From the NCBI GenBank assembly GCA_002382645.1, contig DFYP01000118.1, positions 6,624 to 29,702 on the forward strand: DNA of 23,079 bases. Reading direction: 5' to 3'. Origin of the DNA: Desulfovibrio sp. UBA4079. GTDB lineage: Bacteria > Desulfobacterota > Desulfovibrionia > Desulfovibrionales > Desulfovibrionaceae. The notes below the pieces were generated by a model. It had not been told where the DNA came from. It made no database searches and worked only from the letters and a program-made list of their open reading frames with translations. Positions 1-6,305 of the stretch are shown one piece after another (position 1 is the stretch's first letter; the number at the start of each line of letters is the position of its first letter). Position numbers and translations under genes: made by a program.

Positions 1-890
1 AGGTCGCGGCGCTGGGCCGGGTCCACCAGGCGGGCCGTGACCGCCCCGGCACCGCGGCGCCAGTTGAGGATGACCAGGCCCTGCATGGGCGCGGTGAGCA
101 GGAAGCGGCCCGGGCCGAAGCACTCCTCCACCAGGGCGTCGTACTTGTGCTCCAGCCTCCAGAGCTCCTCCGGGGCCATGCGCTCGAAACGCGCCCGGTC
201 CTCCGGGGCCACGATGCGGGCCAGGTCCGGGTTGTTCAGGGCCGTGCCCGGGTTGATGCGCGGCTGCTTGGCCACCCCGTGCATGCGCAGGCCGCGGCCG
301 TCGCGCTCCACAAGCATGCGGTCGTTGGAGACAAAGGTCAGGCCCCGGCTCATGAGGTGCAGGGCCAGGGTGGACTTGCCCATGCCCGAGAACCCGGCCA
401 GGCAGAGGCCCGCCCCGTCGCGGGCCACGCCCGAGGCGTGCCCCAGGAGGCAGCCCTGGTTGAGCAGGAACTCGATGTGCCGGTTGTTGATGAAGTTGAC
501 CACCTGGTTGGCGTTGGCCGCGCACGGCCCCACGCAGGCGTTCTCGCCCTGGCCGAAGACGAAGACCATGCCCGTGAGGCGCTTGCGCACCACCCGGCCG
601 CCCTCGATGTCGAGGTACTCTTCCTTGATCCTGGTCTTGCCCGGGTCCGGGGCCTTCTCCACGTAGGACAGCCCCCAGTCCGGGGCCGCGCCCTCGTGCA
701 CGGTGATGCGGATGTCGGCCGGTCCCGGGGCCACGGTGAAGCTGGAAAAATAGCGGGCCAGTTCGTCGCGCAGGGAGGACTCGCTGGTGCGGCACTCCAG
801 GGAGCAGGAGCCCAGGTCCAGGTGCAGGGAGTGTTCCGCGGGCAGGTCGCGGCGCAGGGCCGCCACCAGGTCGGCGCGGCAGGCGGTCAT
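1..890 (-). CDS. HprK-related kinase B (GAK system), C-terminus beyond window
   Basis: This reading frame has no stop before the left edge; about 296 residues are visible. A Walker A loop GFSGMGKST lies at residues 166-174, preceded by His151 and followed by Ser-Asn-Asp at 188-190, where HPr kinase/phosphorylase has its paired aspartates. This matches the P-loop kinase core of HprK, but the first ~140 residues do not resemble the HprK N-terminal domain. The family I recognise is 'HprK-related kinase B' of the uncharacterised GAK system (name from memory, not checked). The ATG at 888-890 overlaps the TGA of the ATP-grasp gene as ATGA, so translation is probably coupled. It is cytoplasmic, with no signal peptide. 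The substrate is unknown; phosphorylation of a protein serine or of a small-molecule hydroxyl are both possible. A GAK CofD-like gene, not present in this window, could lie just beyond position 1. Confidence 0.85.
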   Translation of the reverse strand, partial: MTACRADLVAALRRDLPAEHSLHLDLGSCSLECRTSESSLRDELARYFSSFTVAPGPADIRITVHEGAAPDWGLSYVEKAPDPGKTRIKEEYLDIEGGRVVRKRLTGMVFVFGQGENACVGPCAANANQVVNFINNRHIEFLLNQGCLLGHASGVARDGAGLCLAGFSGMGKSTLALHLMSRGLTFVSNDRMLVERDGRGLRMHGVAKQPRINPGTALNNPDLARIVAPEDRARFERMAPEELWRLEHKYDALVEECFGPGRFLLTAPMQGLVILNWRRGAGAVTARLVDPAQRRD

Positions 891-1759
891 GGGCGCATCC
901 TCGCCAGGACGTGGTCGGCGTAGAGCCCCGCGGCGTCCAGGCCCCGGGCCTCGAGCAGGCCGCGGAAGCCGCCAAAGGCCGAGACCTCGAAGACATACGG
1001 TCCATCGTCGGTGAGAGCCACGTCCACGCAGGTGAAGTCCAGGCCGAAGAGGTCCTGGGCCTTCTTGGCCAGGCCGATGATCCCGGCCGGGGGGTCGAAG
1101 GGCGCGTACTTGCCGCCCGAGACCGTGGTGGTGTTCCAGGCCCCGTTCTGCGTGCAGCGGGCGTAGGTGGTCAGATACTCCCCACCCAAAAACGTCACGC
1201 CCAGGTCCCGGCCGCGCAGGTCCACGGTCTTCTGGATATACATGATGGGGAACTCCCGGGCGTAGTCCTCGATGATCCTGCGGGCCTCGGGGCCGGGCCT
1301 GAGCACGAACATGCCCCGGGCCTTGGAGGTGTACAGCGGCTTGAACACGGCCTCGCCGTATTCCTCCACCGCGGCCAAGGCCTGGTCCACGTCCTCGGTG
1401 ATGCTCGTGGGCGGCATGGGGATGCCCGCGGCCTGGAGCGTGATGGTGCAGGACAGCCGGTCCAGGACCCGCAGGATGCGCAGGGGGTCGGAGAGCACCG
1501 GCAGGCCGCGCTCGGACAGGAAGCGCAGGATCTCCAGGCGGTCCAGCAGGTCCGGGGAGTAGCGCGCGCCGATCTTCTTGATCACCAGGCCGTCCAGCCG
1601 GGAGAGGTCCGTGTCCTCGAACAGGGCGCGGCCCGAGGGCAGATCCAGCCGGATGCGCTCGGGCTCCACCAGGAGCCGGTAGCCGGTGCGCTGGGCCAGC
1701 GCGTCGGCCAGAAGTTCCGAGGACCAGCCGTCCTTGGTGCCCACAACGCCGATTTTCAT
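887..1759 (-). CDS. RimK-like ATP-grasp enzyme of the GAK system
   Basis: The protein has 290 residues. It begins MKIGVVG, has a small N-terminal domain ending near 'LVIKKIG', and then an ATP-grasp core. The core shows a lysine in AVFKPLYTSKARG, a glycine-rich 'TFLGGEYLTTYAR' strand, the 'TVSGGKYAPF' segment, and an acidic metal site D-V-A...FEVSAFGG near the C-terminus. This order resembles RimK-type carboxylate-amine ligases, which form amide bonds through an acyl-phosphate. In RimK the last metal motif is Glu-x-Asn; here it reads Glu-Val-Ser, a deviation worth noting. The ATG has an upstream AAAGGA at suitable spacing. The gene sits 25 bases after the PhoU-kinase fusion and overlaps the HprK-related gene by 4 bases. 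I assign it to the GAK ATP-grasp family; the substrate is unknown. Confidence 0.87.
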   Translation of the reverse strand: MKIGVVGTKDGWSSELLADALAQRTGYRLLVEPERIRLDLPSGRALFEDTDLSRLDGLVIKKIGARYSPDLLDRLEILRFLSERGLPVLSDPLRILRVLDRLSCTITLQAAGIPMPPTSITEDVDQALAAVEEYGEAVFKPLYTSKARGMFVLRPGPEARRIIEDYAREFPIMYIQKTVDLRGRDLGVTFLGGEYLTTYARCTQNGAWNTTTVSGGKYAPFDPPAGIIGLAKKAQDLFGLDFTCVDVALTDDGPYVFEVSAFGGFRGLLEARGLDAAGLYADHVLARMRP

Positions 1760-1784
1760 GCCGTATCCTTTCCGGTTGTGCGCT

Positions 1785-3431
1785 TCAGGAATAGAGCACG
1801 TCCACGGGCAGCTCGAAGGATTCCCAGGGCTGATCCTTGTGCCGCAGGAACTTCTCCAGGAGGTAGACGCCCCGCAGGTACATCTCCTCGGCGAAGTCGT
1901 GGTTCATCTCGAAGCGGGTGGAGGTGTAGAACGAGCGGGCCAGGGCCAGGCAGAGCCGGGCCTGGAAGGTGGCATCGCCATGCTCCGCGGCCCACTGGGA
2001 GGCAAAGGCGTGCATCCGCGCGATCATCTGGTTGAGCCGCTCGCGGATCTCCGGGCTGAACACCGGGACCCGGAAGTTGGAGACCAGGAACACGGACACG
2101 TCCTGGAGGAAGTCGCCGCGGCCCGAGCGGTAGAGATCGATGAAGTGGATGCGTTGCTTGGCGTGGTTGTAAACGATGTTGTTCAGGTTGAAGTCGCCGT
2201 GGTTGAAGACCGTGGCCGGCGCGAAGAGCCCGCTCTCCAGGTCCCGGCAGGCGGCCAGAATCTCCTCGGTGGAGAGGATGGAGGTCTCGCCGATGCCGCG
2301 GTGGGCGCGCTTGAACCCGGGATGGACCTGGAGCACGGAATCCAGGCGCGCGCTGAGCTGGCGCATGCTCGCCGAGGGCGCGGGCGCGGCCACCAGGGTG
2401 GTCTTCCAGATCTCGGCCAGGGTCTCGCGCACCACGAACCAGGCGTTCTCGATGGTCTCCTCGCTGGCCGTGAGCAGGACCTCGTCCAGGGTGCAGCCGG
2501 AGAGGAACTCCACGAGCATGGAGGCGTTCTCGCCGTCCTCGTGGTAGCTGAAGATCTTGGGCCCGAGCCCGGGATAGATGCTGGCCCAGGACTCGATGTT
2601 CTCCTTCTCGCGGCGGATCTTGTGGACGTTGCCCTCCTTGAAGATGCTGCCCTGGGCCGGGTCCACGCGCTGGTCCTTGGCGCTCACGCGGCTGATGCGG
2701 CAGCCCGAGCGCGAGCCCCAGATGGACTGGAAGTCGATCTCCGAGAGCGGCGCGTTGATCCCGCTCTTGCTCAAGGTCTGCTGCAGGGCCTGGAACTGCT
2801 CGATCTTGATCTTCTCGCCGATGATCGCGAAGATGAGCGCCTCGCCCACGTTCAGCAGGGAATCCCCGATGCGCTCCAGATAGCGGATGATGAACAGGGC
2901 CGTGATGAGGTCCTCCACGTGGAGGCCCGTGCGCAGCTCGGCCATGATCCGGTCGAAGTTCTTCTTGTACATCCGGTCCAGCTCGAACTCCGCCCGGCAG
3001 ATGGTCAGGGCCCCGGAGAGGTCGCCCTTCTCCCGCGAGGGCTGGATCAGGGCCAGGCACTCCAGGATGTGGTCGATCATCTCCTTGTATTCAAAACGGC
3101 CGAGGAAGGCGGGATCGTGGAAATAGCCCACCTGGCGCACGATGTTCACGCAGAAGTCCGCGATGCGCTCCAGGTTCACGCAGATGATCTGGGCCGAGCG
3201 GATCTGGTTGATGGCCTGCTTGGACAGGTCCTTCTCCCGGTGGATCGTGGAGAAGCACTTGTTCTCGATGATGTTCTTGAGGTTGTCGATGTAGTCGTCG
3301 CGGGACACGATCTTGTCGTACAGGGCGTGCGAGGGCGCGCCCAGGAACTCCCGGGACGACTGCAACTGATTGGATACCTCCAGGACGAGAAACCTGAAGT
3401 TCTCGCCGAGGCCTTCAATGGGCTGCATCAT
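1785..3431 (-). CDS. PhoU domain fused to aminoglycoside-phosphotransferase-like kinase
   Basis: The protein has 548 residues. Residues ~1-225 form a helical PhoU-like region carrying two copies of the PhoU metal-site pattern: LERIAD (88-92 core) and LERIGD (185-190). Residues ~240-540 form an APH/choline-kinase-like fold with the catalytic loop HGDFNLNN at 411-418 (His-x-Asp-x4-Asn) and a DFG-equivalent IDLYRSGRGD at 431-440, so the catalytic residues look intact. PhoU proteins work with phosphate transport and the PhoR-PhoB signal; APH kinases phosphorylate hydroxyls on small molecules or proteins. The fusion suggests phosphate-linked control of a kinase (inference). Two consecutive ATGs open the frame. 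I see no good Shine-Dalgarno, and the start lies 4 bases after the amphi-Trp stop, so coupled translation is likely. No signal peptide or membrane segment is visible. Confidence 0.85.
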   Translation of the reverse strand: MMQPIEGLGENFRFLVLEVSNQLQSSREFLGAPSHALYDKIVSRDDYIDNLKNIIENKCFSTIHREKDLSKQAINQIRSAQIICVNLERIADFCVNIVRQVGYFHDPAFLGRFEYKEMIDHILECLALIQPSREKGDLSGALTICRAEFELDRMYKKNFDRIMAELRTGLHVEDLITALFIIRYLERIGDSLLNVGEALIFAIIGEKIKIEQFQALQQTLSKSGINAPLSEIDFQSIWGSRSGCRISRVSAKDQRVDPAQGSIFKEGNVHKIRREKENIESWASIYPGLGPKIFSYHEDGENASMLVEFLSGCTLDEVLLTASEETIENAWFVVRETLAEIWKTTLVAAPAPSASMRQLSARLDSVLQVHPGFKRAHRGIGETSILSTEEILAACRDLESGLFAPATVFNHGDFNLNNIVYNHAKQRIHFIDLYRSGRGDFLQDVSVFLVSNFRVPVFSPEIRERLNQMIARMHAFASQWAAEHGDATFQARLCLALARSFYTSTRFEMNHDFAEEMYLRGVYLLEKFLRHKDQPWESFELPVDVLYS

Positions 3432-3435
3432 GGGG

Positions 3436-3705
3436 TCACGAGGAGATGGAGATGATCTCTCCGACCTTCAACGCCTCGCGCTTGCTCTCCTTCCAGGCGA
3501 TGGACATGTTGAGCTTGCCGCCGTCGGACTTCTTCTTGGCCTTGACCGAGAATTTCAGCAGGTTTGCGGGATGGAGCACGATCTCCTGGCCCTCGGTGGA
3601 GAGGATGACCCGGCCCTTGTCGATGCCGTCAATGACGGACTGGAGGTAGTCCCGGATGGTCTTGGGGTCCTGCAGGGACTCGAAGGTGAATTTCTCGTCG
3701 CCCAT
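3436..3705 (-). CDS. amphi-Trp domain protein
   Basis: This 89-residue protein has the layout of the small amphi-Trp family: an opening strand (EKFTFES), an amphipathic helix (IRDYLQSVIDGIDKG), a strand pair around 'VILSTEGQEIVLHP', then a last strand with the characteristic tryptophan (LNMSIAWKES). The family is known from GAK clusters and has no assigned activity; it is probably a small cytoplasmic binding or adaptor module. The ATG is preceded by a strong AAGGAG seven bases upstream. It lies 20 bases downstream of the PHP-like gene and 4 bases upstream of the PhoU-kinase gene. Its fold seems to recur in the N-terminal half of the XXXCH protein encoded at the head of the same operon. Confidence 0.8.
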   Translation of the reverse strand: MGDEKFTFESLQDPKTIRDYLQSVIDGIDKGRVILSTEGQEIVLHPANLLKFSVKAKKKSDGGKLNMSIAWKESKREALKVGEIISISS

Positions 3706-3725
3706 GCGTGGCTCCTTGCCGCGGC

Positions 3726-4922
3726 TCAGCCGTCGAGCCGGTTTTTGTATTCCCGAATGATCCCGGCCTTGTCCATTCCGGCCAGGATGAGCTGCTTGCC
3801 AATGGACAGGTCGTCCCAGGCGGGCTGGAGGCCCACCTCGCGCTCGGCCTTGAGCCCGTCCTGATACTCCGGCTCCTTGACCTTCTCGCCCATGTGCGTG
3901 TCGTCGCCCATGAACACCAGGAAGCGCCGGGCCGAGGGCCGCAGGGCGGACTGGGCCGCGTTCTTGCGGTTGACCACGCCGATGAGGAACTCGGTGTAGC
4001 GCTGGGACTGGGGGTTCCAGACCTCGAAGCCGTCCACGTCGTAGTCCGCCAGGAGGATGGGCCAGAACTGCTCCGGGTGGGGCACCACCACGCAGCCGCC
4101 CAGGGCCCGGGTCTCCTCGATGATCTCCGTGGTGCGGTAGAAGTAGCCCAGGGAGAAGCCCTCCTTGACCAGCTGCTTGACCGCCTTGAGAAAGGCCTGG
4201 GCCTTGTTGATGATCCCGTCGCCATACCGCGGCCGCAACGTGTCGAAGAAGTTGCGCACGAGCTTGTTCTTGATGGCGTCCGGCGGAATCCGGTCGTGGT
4301 GCTGCTCCAGGAGCTTCTCGATCTTGAGCGCATAGGCCCGCACGAACTCCACCAGGGCGGCGTCCGCGCCGGTCTCGCGGGCGGCCTCGTCGAGCCGCTC
4401 GGCATGGGGCCGGGTGAGCGTGGCCAGGAAGTCGAAGAGCTGGGAGGAGCGGTACTGGAAGGTGTGCGCCAGCATGGAGCGGAGCACCCCGGCGTTCTCG
4501 CCGCGCAGGCGGCTCTCGTGGAAGTGCAGGAGGAGCTGGACCTTCTGGTTGAAGCCCCGGGAATAGCAGTCCACCTCCACCCCGGCGTACGGCCCCCAGT
4601 GCAGGAGCACGTTGTGCTGGGTGGGGATGATGAGCTCCTCCTCGCGCTGGGGGAAGGCGGCCTCGATGCGCCGGGCGATGAGCTCCAGGGGCACGAACTC
4701 CGGGTGCCAGTGGGTGGCCAGCACGCTGTGCTCGCGGGGATAGGAGCGCGGCGGATTGACGACCCGCTCCACCTGCTCCGGGGTCAGGTCCTCGGCAATG
4801 ACCCGGAAGAAGATCTCCTGGTCCTGCTCGCTGATCTCCGGGGAGACCTCCTCCGGGGATTCGCAGGCCCGCACGTCTCCGCGGCCTCCGCGCACGAGCT
4901 GCATGTTCTTCTTGGCGTCCAT
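3726..4922 (-). CDS. PHP-domain-like metal-dependent phosphoesterase
   Basis: From the chosen start the protein has 398 residues. PHP-type metal-binding motifs appear in order: HWH at 71-73, TQHN at 101-104, a glutamate in GVEVDCYSR near 116, PHP at 281-283, and GDDTH at 339-343. The PHP superfamily hydrolyses phosphoesters with a di- or trinuclear metal site. A long helical insertion (about 150-260) separates the first and second halves. I chose the ATG at 4920-4922, 5 bases after the XXXCH stop, with TAGG upstream. A GTG at 4949 in the same frame, inside the upstream gene, would add 9 residues and cannot be excluded. In the operon it is the only hydrolase-like protein, so it may oppose the two kinases or act on their product (inference). 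The substrate is unknown. Confidence 0.75.
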   Translation of the reverse strand: MDAKKNMQLVRGGRGDVRACESPEEVSPEISEQDQEIFFRVIAEDLTPEQVERVVNPPRSYPREHSVLATHWHPEFVPLELIARRIEAAFPQREEELIIPTQHNVLLHWGPYAGVEVDCYSRGFNQKVQLLLHFHESRLRGENAGVLRSMLAHTFQYRSSQLFDFLATLTRPHAERLDEAARETGADAALVEFVRAYALKIEKLLEQHHDRIPPDAIKNKLVRNFFDTLRPRYGDGIINKAQAFLKAVKQLVKEGFSLGYFYRTTEIIEETRALGGCVVVPHPEQFWPILLADYDVDGFEVWNPQSQRYTEFLIGVVNRKNAAQSALRPSARRFLVFMGDDTHMGEKVKEPEYQDGLKAEREVGLQPAWDDLSIGKQLILAGMDKAGIIREYKNRLDG

Positions 4923-4927
4923 GGAAC

Positions 4928-5509
4928 CTACTTGTAGCGGGCGTGGCACTGGACCTTGACCCGGTCCAGCTCGACGCAGGCCCGTTTCAGGCCCGCCAGA
5001 TCGCCGCGTCCCAGGGCCTGGCGGAACTGGGCCAGGGCCGCGGCATAGGGCGCGTAGTATTCGTCGCCCTTGCCCGAAAAAATCATCATGAGTTCGGACT
5101 CGGCCAGAAACGCCGCGGCCGCGGTCTCAACAGGCAGGGACCCGGCGGCCACGGCTTCCTGCACGGCCTTCCAGGAGGATTTCAGGCGCTTTTTCAGCGA
5201 GCCGTACTTGGGGCGGCCCGGGGCGGCCTTGGCCGGGGTCTTGCCCGGGGCCCGGGATAGGGCCGGAGCCGCTGGCTCCTCGTGTCTGGCCTTGACCTTG
5301 ACCACGGTGCGGCCGGCCTTGTGCTTGACCTCGATCTTGAGCTTGGCTGCGCCCCGGATCTCGGCGCCGTCCAGGGTCCCGCCCGGCTTGCCCTCCAGGT
5401 TGGCGGCCAGGTCGCGGAACAGCTGGGGCAGGCCCGCGGGGGTCAGGGAGACCTCCACCTTGGATTCGCGGGAAGCGGCCTTGCTCGGCGGGTTCGTCAC
5501 TGTGGGCAT
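4928..5509 (-). CDS. XXXCH domain protein, first gene of the GAK operon
   Basis: The protein has 193 residues. Residues ~18-75 look like an amphi-Trp-type module (helix with 'LPQLFRDLAANLEG', then 'AAKLKIEVKHK' and 'TVVKVKAR' strands). A Pro/Ala-rich linker (~80-100) follows, and then a helical domain ending VKVQCHARYK. That ending resembles the haem-binding C-terminus of cytochrome c' (Cys-x-x-Cys-His-x-x-Tyr) but has Lys in place of the first Cys; the family name XXXCH refers to this. There is no signal peptide, so standard covalent haem attachment in the periplasm is unlikely. The ATG at 5507-5509 has a strong GGAAAGGG upstream. It is the promoter-proximal gene behind the Pho-box-like array. 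The function is unknown. Confidence 0.8.
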   Translation of the reverse strand: MPTVTNPPSKAASRESKVEVSLTPAGLPQLFRDLAANLEGKPGGTLDGAEIRGAAKLKIEVKHKAGRTVVKVKARHEEPAAPALSRAPGKTPAKAAPGRPKYGSLKKRLKSSWKAVQEAVAAGSLPVETAAAAFLAESELMMIFSGKGDEYYAPYAAALAQFRQALGRGDLAGLKRACVELDRVKVQCHARYK

Positions 5510-5575
5510 GTTCCCTTTCCCGGCGCTCCAGGGACTCCGGCGGTGTGCCGGCTGCGGGAGCAGCTGTTGGAAGGA

Positions 5576-5631
5576 AATCTAGCCCAGGGGCGGGACAGGG
5601 GCGTGACGCAGCGGTGACGATTGGGTGACAA
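5576..5631 (-). promoter_or_regulatory. Candidate PhoB-controlled promoter: four Pho-box units plus -10
   Basis: On the minus strand four 7-base units separated by exactly 4 bases can be read: TTGTCAC (5625-5631), TCGTCAC (5614-5620), GCGTCAC (5603-5609) and CTGTCCC (5592-5598). This is the 11-base period of the E. coli Pho box (7-base repeats resembling CTGTCAT with 4-base spacers). Ten bases after the last unit comes TAGATT (5576-5581), a 4/6 match to the -10 consensus, the spacing expected when PhoB replaces the -35. Transcription would start near 5569, leaving a ~60-base leader before the XXXCH ATG. The 176-base gap 5510-5685 between the shikimate kinase gene and this operon holds nothing else I can name. 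PhoB control is an inference. Confidence 0.6.
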
Positions 5632-5685
5632 TGCGCCTGGAAGGCGTCCGGAACAGGCGGGGATCGCGGCTGTTTTACAGGACCG

Positions 5686-6201
5686 TCACCCAAGGCCCAG
5701 GGCGGTCACGGCCTGCCGGAGCAGGCCCTCCGGGGCCAGGGCGGCGTCGAGTATCGCGTGGGCCACGGATTCGTACAGCGGGGCGCGCTGGGCCAGGACC
5801 TCGGCCACCTCCTCGGTGAGCGGCCGTCCCGTGAGCGAAGGCCGCTGGGCCTCGGCCGGGTCCCGGGCCAGGCGGCCGGCCAGCAGGACGGCGTCCCCGC
5901 GCAGGTAGAGCACCCTGCCCCGGGCCAGGAGCTCGCGGTTGCGGGGCCGCAGGACGATCCCGCCGCCGCAGGCCACCACCCGGCCGGGCGCGCGGTCCAC
6001 GGCCTCCAGGATGCGCGTCTCCTCGTCGCGGAAGGCCTCCCAACCGCGTTCGGCCACGAAGTCCGCGATGCTCCGCCCCCATTTCTGGAGGAACAGGGCG
6101 TCGGTGTCCGCGAAGCCGCGGTCAAGCCGCTGCGCCAGGGCCAGGCCCAGGCTGGTCTTGCCGCTGGCCCTGGGGCCCACGAGATAGATGGTGGGTTCCA
6201 T
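5686..6201 (-). CDS. aroK: Shikimate kinase
   Basis: This 171-residue protein is the usual length for the family. It phosphorylates the 3-hydroxyl of shikimate with ATP in the chorismate (aromatic amino acid) pathway and is cytoplasmic. Visible motifs in order are the Walker A GPRASGKTS near the N-terminus, the DTD motif in FADTDALF, the shikimate-contacting segment GWEAFRDEE, the glycine triad in VACGGGIVL, and the lid with RPSLTGRPL. I chose the ATG at 6199-6201 because the protein then starts five residues before the first strand, as in other family members; the frame stays open upstream to 6303. There is no obvious Shine-Dalgarno, and a -10-like TAGTGT lies only 8 bases upstream. No other aromatic pathway gene is nearby. 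Confidence 0.93.
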   Translation of the reverse strand: MEPTIYLVGPRASGKTSLGLALAQRLDRGFADTDALFLQKWGRSIADFVAERGWEAFRDEETRILEAVDRAPGRVVACGGGIVLRPRNRELLARGRVLYLRGDAVLLAGRLARDPAEAQRPSLTGRPLTEEVAEVLAQRAPLYESVAHAILDAALAPEGLLRQAVTALGLG

Positions 6202-6209
6202 GGCCCACG

Positions 6210-6238
6210 ACACTAGGCCAAGCCCGGCCCGGACGCAA
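6210..6238 (-). promoter_or_regulatory. Candidate promoter of shikimate kinase gene
   Basis: On the minus strand TTGCGT (6233-6238) and TAGTGT (6210-6215) are separated by 17 bases. Each matches the sigma-70 consensus at three positions. Transcription would begin within about two bases of the ATG at 6201, giving a nearly leaderless message; this fits the lack of a Shine-Dalgarno. Weak on its own. Confidence 0.3.
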
Positions 6239-6250
6239 CGTCCGCGCCCT

Positions 6251-6278
6251 TTGCTTCCGGACCGATCCCTGCTATCAA
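6251..6278 (+). promoter_or_regulatory. Candidate promoter of YchF-like gene
   Basis: TTGCTT (6251-6256) and TATCAA (6273-6278) are separated by 16 bases. The second is a 4/6 match to the -10 consensus. It would give a ~20-base leader containing GCGAGG before the ATG at 6306. It lies back to back with the shikimate kinase promoter in the 104-base divergent gap. Confidence 0.3.
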
Positions 6279-6305
6279 GCGGCCAACTCACACAGCGAGG
6301 CATCC

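Noticed and set aside
1686..3455. A 589-codon plus-strand frame opposite the PhoU-kinase gene
   Set aside because: It has no recognisable domain and a biased Leu/Glu/Asp/Val composition; the minus-strand frame has intact PhoU and APH motifs.
1..5509. A GAK CofD-like protein within the cluster
   Set aside because: I looked for it among the six genes. The only unassigned enzyme (3726-4922) shows PHP metal motifs, not CofD. The CofD-like gene, if present, must lie outside the window.
5635..5647. Small hairpin (CGCCT/AGGCG) after the shikimate kinase gene as a terminator
   Set aside because: The stem is five bases and no T tract follows on the minus strand.
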